Assembly (NCBI RefSeq): GCF_003344625.1
Contig: NZ_QPKJ02000009.1
Coordinates: forward strand, 62,001-126,000
Source of the DNA: Solirubrobacter deserti
GTDB taxonomy: Bacteria; Actinomycetota; Thermoleophilia; Solirubrobacterales; Solirubrobacteraceae
Direction: 5' to 3'
Length of the DNA stretch: 64,000 bases
Part shown: piece by piece, positions 38,751 to 47,612 of the stretch
Layout of the letters: each line of letters begins with the position of its first letter
How positions within the stretch are numbered: position 1 is the first letter of the stretch
Translations under genes and position numbers: made by a program
The notes under the pieces: generated by a model
Databases searched by the model: none
Seen by the model: the letters and a program-made list of their open reading frames with translations, nothing else
Told to the model about the DNA's origin: nothing

Positions 38751-40943
38751 TTGAACCTCGCCCTCCGTGCCGCGGCCGCCACCCTGGCGGCCGTTGCGCT
38801 CACCCCTGCCGTAGCGTCCGCCCAGCAGCAGTACACCGTCGACTTCGGCTGGACGCCGGAGCAGCCGACCGTGACCGAAAAGGCCACGCTGCGCGCCGCG
38901 ACCACCGCGCCGGACGTCAACTGGGACTTCGACGCCGACGGCGACTTCGACGCCCGAGGCGCCGTCGTCGAGCACCAGTTCGCGACGGCCGGCGCCCACC
39001 GCGTGACCGTGACCGCGAGCTGGCCCGGCGCCGCGCCGATCGTCAAGAAGACGACCAAGTCGATCTGGGTGCAGGCCGCCGCGCAGGCCACCCCGACCCC
39101 GACCCCGACCGCCACGCCGGTCGTGACCCCCGCGGCCACGCCGGACATGGCGCCGGTCTCCACGCCGGCGCCCGCTCCGGCTCCGCCGCCCTGCCTGAAG
39201 GTCGTCCCGCTCGGTGGCGGCACCGACGCCGACACCGCCGGCTGCTTCACGCAGTCGACGATCCCGAACGCGACCCGCTACCGGACGCCCTCTTCGGTCG
39301 ACATCAACGGCTTCGTCCTCAAGCCGCACCCGGGCAAGTTCGTGGACGTCGAGGTCCCGCGGCCCGGCGGCAAGCTGTGGGTGCGCTCGGCGGGCGTGAC
39401 CGTCTACCTGACCGGCAGCACGACGCCTCCGCCGGTGCTCCATACGGGCGCGCTGAACTGGAACATCGCGGGCGCCGAAGTCAAGGGCTTCCAGATGAGC
39501 TCGCTCGGCGGGATGAAGGTCAAGTCGCTCTCCGCGCCCAAGCTGCTGCCGAACGGCACCGCGCAGCTGACCGCGAGCTTCGTGCTGCCGTCCAAGCTCG
39601 GCGGCGGCACCTCCGACCAGCCCGCGACGATCAAGACGGGCGCCGGCGCGCCGCCGATCCTGTTCAAGCTCAAGCACGCCTCGCTGCCGGGCCTGGACCT
39701 GAGCTCGCTGACCGTCCGCTACGCGAACGCCGACAACTGGGCCGTCGACGCCAAGGTGCAGCTGCCGCAGCCGATCGGGCTGAAGGTCACGGGCGGGCTG
39801 TCGGTCAAGAACGGTGCGTTCAACCAGCTCTACAGCAACACGAGCCTGGGCTCCAAGCACGGCCCGGTCCACCTCAAGCGCCTCAGCTTCGCGATCGAGG
39901 CCGACGCGGCCAAGAGCGCCTGCAAGGCGCCGGGCGCCAAGCTCTCCATGTGCGGTGACCTGTCGCTGACCGCCGGCCCGACGCTGCTCGGCGCGCCCGC
40001 CCTCTCCCTCGACGGCGGGTTCGGCCTCAACGTGTTCGAGACCAAGCCGAGCGTGCTGAAGGCGTACGGCAAGGTCAAGCTCGTCGGCATGACGCTCAAG
40101 GACGCCGAGTTCGAGATGCGCGACACCGGCTACGTCGGCGTCAAGTCCAAGATGCACATGGGCTGGGACGGCGTGGCGACGATCAAGGGCACGTCGAGCA
40201 TCGAGTTCCAGGGAGCGAAGTTCAACGGCGAGTCCAAGGACCAGGTGTGCCTGGAGTTCGTCGACTACTGCCTCGGGGCCGAGACGCTGATCTCGACCAA
40301 GGGCATCGCCGCCTGCCTGACGATCGACCTGTGGGCGTACGACTGGCATCCGGGCATCGGCGTCAAGTGGGGCCAGTGGCCGGACCTGTACTGGAGCGGC
40401 TGCGACCTCGCCCCGTACCGCGAGACGTTCGCCAAGGCGGCCGCCGCGGGTGACCGCAGCGTGCGCCTGCCCGCCGGCCTGCCGGGCGCGGCGATCGCGA
40501 TCAAGGGTGCCGAGGGCGCGCCGCGCGTCGCGCTCGTCGGCCCGAAGGGCGAGCGCTTCGAGGTGCCCGCGGACAACCGCCCCGTCGCGACCAAGCGCTT
40601 CTTCGTGATGAAGGCGCCGGCGACCGACCTGACGCAGATCGCGATCGCCAAGCCGAGCGCCGGCACGTGGAAGGTCGTCCCGCTCGATGGCGCGACCCTC
40701 ACCTCCGTCAAGTCGGCCGAGGGCCTGGCCCGGCCGTCCGTGAAGGCCAAGCTGCGCAAGGGCAAGCTGACCTACACGGTCAAGCGCATCCCCGGCCAGG
40801 TCGTGCGCTTCACCCAGAACGGCCGTGACCTCGGCCGCGCCCGCGGCGCCAAGGGCTCGCTGCGGGTGAAGGCCAAGGGCACGGTCGTCGCCCTGGTCGA
40901 GCAGAACGGCCGCCTGCGCGACCGCGTGACGATCAAGCGGTAG
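38751..40943 (+). CDS. Secreted PKD-domain protein
   Basis: 730 residues from TTG 38751, chosen because AGGAG is five bases upstream and it opens a perfect Sec signal (MNLALRAAAATLAAVALTPA, then VASAQ). A PKD-like domain is at about 28-110 (NWDFDADGDFDARGAVVEHQ), then a Pro/Thr linker. The main part is a beta-rich domain with repeated phrases on GL(S/T)VKNGAF, LSMCGDLSLTAGP and GFGLNVFETKPS. The C-terminal 250 residues resemble a bacterial Ig-like surface domain with many Lys/Gly. It probably acts outside the cell. No enzyme motif is present. The 3' end overlaps the convergent epoxide hydrolase by 11 bp. Confidence 0.7.
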   Translation: MNLALRAAAATLAAVALTPAVASAQQQYTVDFGWTPEQPTVTEKATLRAATTAPDVNWDFDADGDFDARGAVVEHQFATAGAHRVTVTASWPGAAPIVKKTTKSIWVQAAAQATPTPTPTATPVVTPAATPDMAPVSTPAPAPAPPPCLKVVPLGGGTDADTAGCFTQSTIPNATRYRTPSSVDINGFVLKPHPGKFVDVEVPRPGGKLWVRSAGVTVYLTGSTTPPPVLHTGALNWNIAGAEVKGFQMSSLGGMKVKSLSAPKLLPNGTAQLTASFVLPSKLGGGTSDQPATIKTGAGAPPILFKLKHASLPGLDLSSLTVRYANADNWAVDAKVQLPQPIGLKVTGGLSVKNGAFNQLYSNTSLGSKHGPVHLKRLSFAIEADAAKSACKAPGAKLSMCGDLSLTAGPTLLGAPALSLDGGFGLNVFETKPSVLKAYGKVKLVGMTLKDAEFEMRDTGYVGVKSKMHMGWDGVATIKGTSSIEFQGAKFNGESKDQVCLEFVDYCLGAETLISTKGIAACLTIDLWAYDWHPGIGVKWGQWPDLYWSGCDLAPYRETFAKAAAAGDRSVRLPAGLPGAAIAIKGAEGAPRVALVGPKGERFEVPADNRPVATKRFFVMKAPATDLTQIAIAKPSAGTWKVVPLDGATLTSVKSAEGLARPSVKAKLRKGKLTYTVKRIPGQVVRFTQNGRDLGRARGAKGSLRVKAKGTVVALVEQNGRLRDRVTIKR

Positions 40944-42099
40944 CGCTCCCGTCACCTCGCGCGAGCGGCGACGCGTAGAACTCGCGCAGCGCGCGCACGA
41001 GCTCATCGGGCACCTCCATGGCGGCGAAGTGGCCGCCGCGGGGGTGCTCGGTCCACGAGACGATGTTCGTGTTGTCGCGCTCCGCGAACGGCCGGATCGT
41101 CTTGAAGTCGTCGGCGAACACGGCGACGCCGATCGGGCCGTCATTGACGCGCGACGGCGTGTCCTTCTCGACGTGGTGGAACACGACGGCACCGGCCGAC
41201 GTGTTGGTCAGCCACTGAAGGCTGACCTGCACGAGCACCTGCTCGGGGCTCATCAGGCTGGTGCCGTTGCCGAAGTTCTCGAACAGCTCGTGATAGGCGA
41301 GCATCCCGACCGGCGAGTCGCTCAGTGCCGCGGCGATCGTGAGCGGGCGCTTGGCGTTCATGTCGGCGTAGCCGTTGACGGTCTGGAACCAGCCCGCGAA
41401 CTCGAGCGCCGCGTAGTCGTCGGGGCCCATGCTCTCGAACTCGGCCGGATCCCCCGAGGGGAACGAGAACAGCTGCAGCACGTGCGCACCGAGGAATCCC
41501 TCGGGATGCAGGATCGCCAGCTCGCGGGAGAGCATCGCCCCGCCATCGGAGCCGTGCGCGCCGTAGCTCTCGTAGCCCAGCCCGCGCATCAGCCGGTCGA
41601 AGGCCCGGGCGGTGCGCTCCAGCGTCCATTCGGTCGACGACAGGGGCGTGCTGAAGCCCATGCCCGGCAGGCTGGGGATGACCAGGTGGAAGGCATCCTC
41701 GGCGCGGCCGCCGTGCGCCGCCGGGTCGCTCAGCGGGCCGATCATGTCGAGGAAGTCCGCGAACGAGCCGGGGTAGGTGTGCGTGAGCAGCAGCGGCGTC
41801 GCGTGCTCGTGCGGTGAACGGATGTGCAGAAAGTGCAACGTCTGCCCGTCGATCTCCGTCCGGAACTGCGGGTGGGCGTTCATCCGCGCCTCGTGGGCGC
41901 GCCAGTCGAACTCGCTGCGCCACCGCTCGATCATCGCGCGCAGATACGAGGTGGGCGCTCCCTGCTGCCAGCCGGCACCGGGCCACTCCGCCGCGTAGCG
42001 GGTCCGGGCCAGTCGGTCCTGAAGGTCGTCGAGGGCGCTCTGCGGAATGTCGATCGTGAACGGCTCGATCGTCAGGGCGTTGTCGGCAGTGGTCGTCAT
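40933..42099 (-). CDS. Epoxide hydrolase family protein (alpha/beta hydrolase)
   Basis: 388 residues from ATG 42099. The N-terminal EHN region (IEPFTIDIPQSALDDLQDRL, ARTRYAAEWPGAGWQQG) is typical of microsomal-type epoxide hydrolases. The oxyanion-hole motif is HTYPGSF (family HGWPGSF), the nucleophile elbow HGSDGGAM supplies Asp, and GGHFAAMEVP supplies the catalytic His. It would open epoxides to diols. It is divergent from a WYL-domain regulator. A TAGCTT -10 element seven bases before the ATG predicts a leaderless mRNA and supports this start over longer in-frame readings. Confidence 0.85.
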   Translation of the reverse strand: MTTTADNALTIEPFTIDIPQSALDDLQDRLARTRYAAEWPGAGWQQGAPTSYLRAMIERWRSEFDWRAHEARMNAHPQFRTEIDGQTLHFLHIRSPHEHATPLLLTHTYPGSFADFLDMIGPLSDPAAHGGRAEDAFHLVIPSLPGMGFSTPLSSTEWTLERTARAFDRLMRGLGYESYGAHGSDGGAMLSRELAILHPEGFLGAHVLQLFSFPSGDPAEFESMGPDDYAALEFAGWFQTVNGYADMNAKRPLTIAAALSDSPVGMLAYHELFENFGNGTSLMSPEQVLVQVSLQWLTNTSAGAVVFHHVEKDTPSRVNDGPIGVAVFADDFKTIRPFAERDNTNIVSWTEHPRGGHFAAMEVPDELVRALREFYASPLARGDGSATA

Positions 42100-42106
42100 G
42101 AACGAC

Positions 42107-42112
42107 AAGCTA
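42107..42112 (-). promoter_or_regulatory. Leaderless -10 element TAGCTT
   Basis: On the minus strand TAGCTT ends seven bases before ATG 42099; no ribosome site intervenes. The dyad at 42126-42141 lies where a -35 region or operator would be. Confidence 0.5.
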
Positions 42113-42125
42113 CGATCAATTCCGG

Positions 42126-42141
42126 TGCGAAACGTTCCGCA
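42126..42141. promoter_or_regulatory. Operator-like dyad between epoxide hydrolase and WYL regulator
   Basis: TGCGAAACGTTCCGCA pairs at seven of eight positions around its centre. It is the only dyad in the 68-bp divergent gap, so it is the likely binding site of the WYL regulator. Confidence 0.6.
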
Positions 42142-42167
42142 ATCGATCCGGACCGGACGCGATCGGC

Positions 42168-43130
42168 GTGCGTGACACGTCGAGCCGGCTGCTGTTGCTG
42201 CTCGGGTACCTACAGAGCCAACCGGTGTGGAGCGGGGCGGACCTCGTCGCGCAGCTCGGGGTGACCGACCGGACGCTGCGCAAGGACGTCGAGCGGCTGC
42301 GTTCGCTCGGCTACCCGGTCGACGCGACGCGTGGCCCGGGCGGGGGCTATCGGCTCGGACGACACGGCCAGCTTCCACCGTTGCTGCTCAGCGACGACGA
42401 GGCGGTCGCCGTCGCGATCGGCCTCGGAAGCGCCGGCACCGCCCCTGGACTGGCCGAGGCCAGCGCGTCGGCGATGGCCAAGCTCGAGCGGACGCTTCCG
42501 GACCGGCTCCAGCGCCGCGTCCGGGCCATCCACAACAGCACCGACGTCGGGCCGGCCAACACCGGCACCAACGAGCCCGAAGCGCCGGTCGACCCTGATC
42601 TTCTCGCGCGCTTAGCCGCCGCCATCAGCGGCCGTGAAGGCGTTCGCTTCACCTACGACGGCGGCGAGCGACCGGTGACCGCGGACCCTTACCGGTTGGT
42701 GAGCTGGCAGCAGCGTTGGTATCTGGTCGCTCGCCAGCATCCGGACCGCGAGTGGCGTGTGTTCCGAGCCGACTGGATGCACCTGCGGTTCCCAGGCGCG
42801 GCACGCTTCACGCCGGCACCGCTCGACGGCGGCGACTACGCCGCGTTCGTGCTCCGCGAAGTCGCGGCCACGGGCTGGAAGTTCCACGCGCGCATCCTCG
42901 TCGACGCGCCCGCCCAACAGGTGCTCGACCGCATCAACCCCGCGGTCGGCGTGGTCGAGACCGTCGACGACGGCCACAGCGTCCTGGTCACCGGCGCCGA
43001 CAGCCTCGAGACCGTCGCCGTCTGGATCGGCATGCTCGGGATCGACTTCCACGTGACCGAGCCACCGGACCTCGTCGAGCATCTGCGGGTCCTCGCTCGC
43101 CGCTACCAGCAGTCAGTACCAGCGTCCTGA
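42168..43130 (+). CDS. WYL-domain transcriptional regulator (YafY-like)
   Basis: 320 residues: N-terminal DeoR-like winged helix (SRLLLLLGYLQSQPVWSGAD, VTDRTLRKDVERLRSLGYPV), hinge GGGYRLG, then a WYL domain at about 150-235 (VRFTYDGGERPVTADPYRLV, RWYLVARQHPDREWRVFRAD) and a C-terminal WCX extension to residue 320. WYL proteins often sense nucleic acid or nucleotides in stress and defence settings, but this YafY type usually controls an adjacent enzyme gene, here the divergent epoxide hydrolase. The start is GTG 42168. Confidence 0.85.
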   Translation: MRDTSSRLLLLLGYLQSQPVWSGADLVAQLGVTDRTLRKDVERLRSLGYPVDATRGPGGGYRLGRHGQLPPLLLSDDEAVAVAIGLGSAGTAPGLAEASASAMAKLERTLPDRLQRRVRAIHNSTDVGPANTGTNEPEAPVDPDLLARLAAAISGREGVRFTYDGGERPVTADPYRLVSWQQRWYLVARQHPDREWRVFRADWMHLRFPGAARFTPAPLDGGDYAAFVLREVAATGWKFHARILVDAPAQQVLDRINPAVGVVETVDDGHSVLVTGADSLETVAVWIGMLGIDFHVTEPPDLVEHLRVLARRYQQSVPAS

Positions 43131-43153
43131 GGCGCGAGCCGCCCCGTTGCGCG

Positions 43154-43786
43154 TCATGACGGGAACATCGGCTCGATCCCGCCGGTGCGCCGGTTCAGCA
43201 CACGCGCCGCCAGTCGGACCCAACCGAGCACCGACACGATCGCGACCAGGCCACCGACCGCTGCCGAGGCGCCCAACGGCGCACCGATCGTCCCGGCCGC
43301 GACCGCGATCGCACTGCCACCGATGACGCTGTTGATGATCGCCACCACCGTCGCGAAGGAGAACAGCTGTGAGCGTCCTTCGGCCGGCAGCCCCATGTTC
43401 TCGAACACGCCACGGCCGTCGTCGTGGCCCGAGAGCAGCAGGAGGTTCGCCTGGTCGCCGGCGACCTGCCGGTAGTACCCGCGGATGCGGTTGATCGCGA
43501 GCCCGTAGCGGAAGTCGGCGCTGCATTCCACAAGGCGGATGAACGTGAAGGCGCCGAGCAGGTACAGGGTGGGCAGGACGGTGAGCGCGAACACGTTGAA
43601 CGCGGCGCCCACCTCGGAGGCCTGCCCGATGAAGCCCAGGGCGACGAGCGTGCTCGAGACGGCGCCGATGAACAGCGCGGTTCGCGACGCGCTTTCGCTC
43701 ATCGTCTGCGACCGCGCGCCTTGAAGGGTGAAGTGCTCCGTGGTGAGCACCGCCAGCAGCTCCTGCCTGTCCGGCCCCTCGGTCAT
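43154..43786 (-). CDS. Hypothetical four-helix membrane protein
   Basis: 210 residues: a short soluble N-terminus (RQELLAVLTTEHFTLQGARS), two helices (ALFIGAVSSTLVALGFIGQA, FALTVLPTLYLLGAFTFI), a polar loop that may be cytoplasmic with RYGLAINRIRGYYRQ and SGHDDGRGVFENMGL, then two more helices (FSFATVVAIINSVIGGSAIA, AAVGGLVAIVSVLGWV). No recognised domain. It lies 10 bp after the oxidase-like gene on the same strand. Confidence 0.65.
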   Translation of the reverse strand: MTEGPDRQELLAVLTTEHFTLQGARSQTMSESASRTALFIGAVSSTLVALGFIGQASEVGAAFNVFALTVLPTLYLLGAFTFIRLVECSADFRYGLAINRIRGYYRQVAGDQANLLLLSGHDDGRGVFENMGLPAEGRSQLFSFATVVAIINSVIGGSAIAVAAGTIGAPLGASAAVGGLVAIVSVLGWVRLAARVLNRRTGGIEPMFPS

Positions 43787-43796
43787 CCCGGACCGC

Positions 43797-44225
43797 TCAG
43801 CCGAGCGACACCTGCTCGCTGCGGTCGACGCCCGAGCCGCGCTCCGGGTCCCGGCCCTTGATGAGCACCCAGTGCTCCGAGACCGTCGCGCGATACAACC
43901 GCAGGAGCGACTCGCCGCGGATCTCGTCCAGCTCCCACCCGCGTCCGTTGTCGCTGCGGGACGCGCGGTCGAACACGTCGATGCCCCGCTGAAGCTCCTC
44001 GCCCGTGAGCTCCTCGGCCATGCCCTTCATGGACACCGCCTGGGCGCCACCGACCGGAACCGACGAATCGAAGATCGAGATCGCCACCTGCGGACGGGCG
44101 GCGAGGTTCAGCGAGTGCTTCGCCGTCGGCGAGGACACCCAGTGAAAGCGCACGTGGTCCCGGAACGCGAACCAGACCGGCGTGACCCAGGGCTCGCCGG
44201 TCTCGAAGACGGTGCCGAGCACCAT
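43797..44225 (-). pseudogene. Pyridoxamine 5'-phosphate oxidase-like protein, N-terminally truncated
   Basis: 142 residues open at ATG 44225 with MVLGTVFETGEPWVTPVWFA, then RFHWVSSPTAKHSLNLAARP and SIFDSSVP, a good match to the FMN/F420-binding split barrel of the PNPOx-like family. Relatives normally have some 20 residues before (R)YMVLGT. Here the upstream codons change directly into a dihydrofolate-reductase-like reading in another frame. The gene is therefore probably a survivor of a deletion that removed its first helix. It may still be translated from the internal ATG. Confidence 0.65.
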
Positions 44226-44226
44226 G

Positions 44227-44349
44227 TACCGGTTCGCGGCTCAGCCACTGGAAGTACTCGGGTCCGCCCATCCCCCACAGCCCCGGCCAGCCCTCGGCGG
44301 CCGCGTAGCCGTCGAGTGAGATGATGAAGTCGACCATCAGGCTTGACAT
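44227..44349 (-). pseudogene. 5' fragment of a dihydrofolate reductase (RibD C-terminal) family gene
   Basis: From ATG 44349, with AAAGGA upstream, about 40 codons read VDFIISLDGYAAAEGWPGLW and GGPEYFQWL, the start of a DHFR/RibD-C family protein. The similarity stops abruptly near 44227-44240, where the PNPOx-like frame begins. The rest of the reductase is absent. Its ribosome site and an operator-like dyad remain in front. Confidence 0.7.
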
Positions 44350-44425
44350 CAGGTCTCGTCCTTTCGCAGGTGTGTCTCTCGCACGGCCTGGAATGACTCG
44401 CACAACGGCAGCCCCCGACGACCGC

Positions 44426-44447
44426 CGCTTCGGGAATTACCGAAGCG
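44426..44447. promoter_or_regulatory. Operator-like dyad before the DHFR remnant
   Basis: CGCTTCGG and CCGAAGCG are perfect 8-bp arms around GAATTA, whose AATT core extends the symmetry. It lies between the stop of the ArsR-type gene and the start of the DHFR remnant on the same strand. It could be an ArsR operator or a terminator; the symmetric core without a T-run favours an operator. Confidence 0.5.
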
Positions 44448-44454
44448 TCCGGTC

Positions 44455-45462
44455 TCACGCCCGGTCGTAGAGCGCCAGCAGCGCGACCGCGCGGGCTGTT
44501 CTGCGGATGGCGACGTGGCGCCCCTGGCGCATCCGGGTCACCAGGCCCGCGGACTCCAGTGCGGCGAGGTGGTGCGAGACGCCGCTGGGCGTGAGAAAGA
44601 GCCGCTCGGCCAGCGCGCCGGGACTGCGGGCGTCCGCGAGCGCGACGAGCACCGCCGCGCGGGCACTCCCGAGCAGCGCTTCGAGCGAGTCGGGCGCGAG
44701 CCGTTCAGGAGCCTCGGGCGCTCTCGACGGAGGCAGTGCGTAGCGAAGGCTCAACAGCCGCTGACCGTAGTCGTCTCCCCAACTGCCGGCGGGAGCGTCG
44801 GCGAACAGCGGGACGAGCTGGACCGAGTTGGACACCGTCAATCGTCCCGACTGCTCGGTGTGGCTGGGGAGCACGAGCGCGCCGCGCTCGATGCGTCCCG
44901 GCAGCGCCCGCACGGCGGCCAGCTGGCCGCCGGCGCCGCGGCCGGAGATCGCCTCCAGTTGCTCCACCTCGCGGGCCAGACGATCATGCGCGTTGGCCCA
45001 CAGCGGACGGACCTCCGACCAGATCAGCCTCAGCCCGGCGAGGTAGTCCTGGAGCCACCCTGCGGGATCACGATGGAGGTGCATCCATGGGCCCGTGGGT
45101 CGCCCGGCCTGGGCGGCATGCTCGATCGCGAGGCCCAGCTCGTCCGGAGCCGTCACGGCCAGACGCTCGAGCTCCTCGCGCATCGATGCCCGCGGCGCTG
45201 CGGCCAGAAGCGGGTTGGGCGCCCCGTCGCTGGCCATCGAGGTCGGGCGAAACGCCGTGAGGGCGCTGAGCGTCCGCCGAGGCATCGTCCTGCGCAGCAG
45301 CCGGCGCTGCCAGGCCGACAACACCGCTGGGCGGCGCGCCCCGACGAGGTCGCGGACCGCCTCGACCACCGTCGGCATCGGCGACAGGATCGGCTCCAGC
45401 TTCGCACCGTCCAGGTCGATCAGCCGGACGCGCTGACAGGGCTGGAACCGATCGACCGGCAT
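44455..45462 (-). CDS. ArsR-type winged-helix regulator with large N-terminal domain
   Basis: 335 residues from ATG 45462; an in-frame GTG at 45471 adds three. The N-terminal 240 residues are a helical domain of the DUF5937-like kind seen in actinobacterial ArsR proteins. The C-terminal winged helix is LEALLGSARAAVLVALADAR, LFLTPSGVSHHLAALESAGL and VTRMRQGRHVAIRRT. No metal-binding Cys pair is present. A TAGCGT -10 element nine bases upstream of the ATG fits a short or absent leader. Such regulators often sit beside DHFR/RibD-type genes; here that partner is only a fragment. Confidence 0.8.
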   Translation of the reverse strand: MPVDRFQPCQRVRLIDLDGAKLEPILSPMPTVVEAVRDLVGARRPAVLSAWQRRLLRRTMPRRTLSALTAFRPTSMASDGAPNPLLAAAPRASMREELERLAVTAPDELGLAIEHAAQAGRPTGPWMHLHRDPAGWLQDYLAGLRLIWSEVRPLWANAHDRLAREVEQLEAISGRGAGGQLAAVRALPGRIERGALVLPSHTEQSGRLTVSNSVQLVPLFADAPAGSWGDDYGQRLLSLRYALPPSRAPEAPERLAPDSLEALLGSARAAVLVALADARSPGALAERLFLTPSGVSHHLAALESAGLVTRMRQGRHVAIRRTARAVALLALYDRA

Positions 45463-45539
45463 CGAGCTCACACGCTACCGGCGTCGGCGCCGCGCAGGTT
45501 CACCGCTCCGTCACGTCACGCGGGCGGCGAAGTGGAAAT

Positions 45540-47612
45540 TTGCGGCGCGTGATCCTCTCGAAGATCCGCGTCGCGGCGGGTGTGCTCGCCGCTGCCGCGA
45601 TTGCTGCCTCGCCCGCAACGGCCTCGGCCGACGCCACGCTGCTGAGCGTCAATGACTCGCTGGACAAGACGACGTTCGGCGGGTTCACCGTCGGCGGCCT
45701 CTCCGCGCTCGCCCGCACGAGCGGCAACCAGGCGCTCGCGCTGACCGACAACCAGGGCGCGACCGCCGCCCGCTTCTTCACGCTCCGCCTGCGCGGCGAT
45801 CGGGTGCAGACGACGAAGGTCACGACCCTCAAGCGCCCGGACGGCACGCTGTTCACCGGCCAGGACTTCGACGGCGAGGGCCTGGTGGTCGAGGACGAGG
45901 GCACGCTGCTGATCTCGTCCGAGACCGAGCCGGTGATCCGCCGCTTCGACCGCAACGGCGAGCAGCTCGCGCAGCTCAACACGCCGCCGCGGTTCGGCCT
46001 CGCGCCCAACGGCCAGGCCAACACGAACCAGACGTTCGAGGGCCTCACCGCGACCGAGGACGGCGACACGCTGTTCGCCGGCATGGAGGGCCCGCTCAGC
46101 GCCGACGGCCCCACGCGCAACCGCATCATCCGCTACGACAAGCCGCGCCGCGGCGACTTCATCCCGACCAAGCAGTACGCGTACAAGACCGACGCCAACT
46201 TCCTGGTCACGGAGATCCTCGCCGTCGACGACGAGCGCCTGCTCGTGCTCGAGCGCAGCAACGTGAACGGCCAGTGGGGCATCCGCGTCTACCAGGCCTA
46301 CCTCGGCGCCGCGCAGGACGTCAGCAAGGTCGCCGCGCTCGACGACAACAGCCCGTTCCTCTACAAGCGCCTGCTGGTCGACGTCGGCCAGCACACCGAC
46401 CTCGTGGACAACATCGAGGCGATGACGCTGGACGGCGACGTCCTGACGCTGCTCAGCGACGACAACTTCAACGCCGCGCAGACCACGCGCGTGTACCGCT
46501 TCAAGGTCAAGCTCAACGCGGAGCCGATCCTCGAGGGCCGCGCGCTGTACCCGGCCACGCAGTACCAGCCGGGCCCGACCTCCGGCAACGTGGGCGTCGG
46601 CGCCAACAACGGCATCACGCCGCCGTTCCCGGGCCAGCCGATCGTCGGCTTCTCCGGCGCGCTGCGCGACGGTCCCAATCGCTACCTGGCGATGCCCGAC
46701 AACGGCTTCGGCACCAAGGGCAACTCGCGTGACTTCCTGCTGCGCGTCTACAAGATCTTCCCGAACTGGAGCACGGGCAAGATCGAGGTCAACGGCTTCC
46801 TGAGCCTGCGCGATCCGGACCGCAAGATCCCGTTCGAGATCGTCAACCAGAAGACGCCCGAGCGCCTGCTGACCGGCGGTGACTTCGACGTCGAGGCGAT
46901 CGCCCGCGACCGCAAGGGCGACCTGTGGTTCGGCGAGGAGTTCGGCCCGTACCTGCTGCACACCGACGCCACCGGCAAGGTGCTCGACGCGCCGATCGCG
47001 CTGCCCGGCGCCAAGTCCCCTTCCAGCCCGGACCTCGAGCCCGGCGAGGCCGCGACCATCCAGGGCAGCCGCGGCTGGGAGGCCGTCGCCTCCAGCCCGG
47101 ACGGCCGCACGCTGTACCCGATCGTCGAAGGTCCGCGCCTGGACGACCCGGAGAAGCAGCGCCGCTTCATCTACGAGTTCGACGTCGCGAGCAAGCGCTA
47201 CACAGGCCGCCAGTGGCAGCTGAAGGCGGACGGCCCGACGCTGCAGATCGGCGACGCGATGGCGGTCGGCGAGCGCGAGCTGATCATCATCGAGCGCGAC
47301 GACTTCGAGGGCACCGAGGCGCGCATCAAGAACATCGTCAAGATCGACCTCGACGAGGTCGGCGCCGACGGCTACGTGAAGAAGACGCACGTGCTGGACC
47401 TGCTGCGCATCCGCGACCCGTTCGGCATCGGCGGGCTCGGCGATCCGTTCCGCTACCCGCTGCAGTCGATCGAGGTCGCGGTCCCGGTCGGCAAGGACCA
47501 GCTGTTCGTCGTCAACGACAACAACTTCCCGGATTCCGACGGCCGCGTCACCGGCAAGGTGGACGACGTCGAGGCCATTCTGATCCACGTCCCAGGGGGA
47601 TGGGAGGACTGA
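45540..47612 (+). CDS. Secreted protein with two esterase-like phytase-family domains
   Basis: 690 residues from TTG 45540 (GTG 45549 is an alternative), with a Sec signal (GVLAAAAIAASPATASA). Two tandem propeller-like domains of the phytase/esterase-like family follow. The first covers about 40-325 (VGGLSALARTSGNQALALTD, DFDGEGLVVEDEGTLLISSE). The second covers about 365-690 (GFSGALRDGPNRYLAMPDNG, GDFDVEAIARDRKGDLWFGE, LPIVEG-like LYPIVEGPRLDD). The family is proposed to hydrolyse phosphate esters outside the cell, but activity is mostly unproven. The next 38-codon gene starts at the stop codon and was likely in the same operon before it decayed. Confidence 0.8.
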   Translation: MRRVILSKIRVAAGVLAAAAIAASPATASADATLLSVNDSLDKTTFGGFTVGGLSALARTSGNQALALTDNQGATAARFFTLRLRGDRVQTTKVTTLKRPDGTLFTGQDFDGEGLVVEDEGTLLISSETEPVIRRFDRNGEQLAQLNTPPRFGLAPNGQANTNQTFEGLTATEDGDTLFAGMEGPLSADGPTRNRIIRYDKPRRGDFIPTKQYAYKTDANFLVTEILAVDDERLLVLERSNVNGQWGIRVYQAYLGAAQDVSKVAALDDNSPFLYKRLLVDVGQHTDLVDNIEAMTLDGDVLTLLSDDNFNAAQTTRVYRFKVKLNAEPILEGRALYPATQYQPGPTSGNVGVGANNGITPPFPGQPIVGFSGALRDGPNRYLAMPDNGFGTKGNSRDFLLRVYKIFPNWSTGKIEVNGFLSLRDPDRKIPFEIVNQKTPERLLTGGDFDVEAIARDRKGDLWFGEEFGPYLLHTDATGKVLDAPIALPGAKSPSSPDLEPGEAATIQGSRGWEAVASSPDGRTLYPIVEGPRLDDPEKQRRFIYEFDVASKRYTGRQWQLKADGPTLQIGDAMAVGERELIIIERDDFEGTEARIKNIVKIDLDEVGADGYVKKTHVLDLLRIRDPFGIGGLGDPFRYPLQSIEVAVPVGKDQLFVVNDNNFPDSDGRVTGKVDDVEAILIHVPGGWED

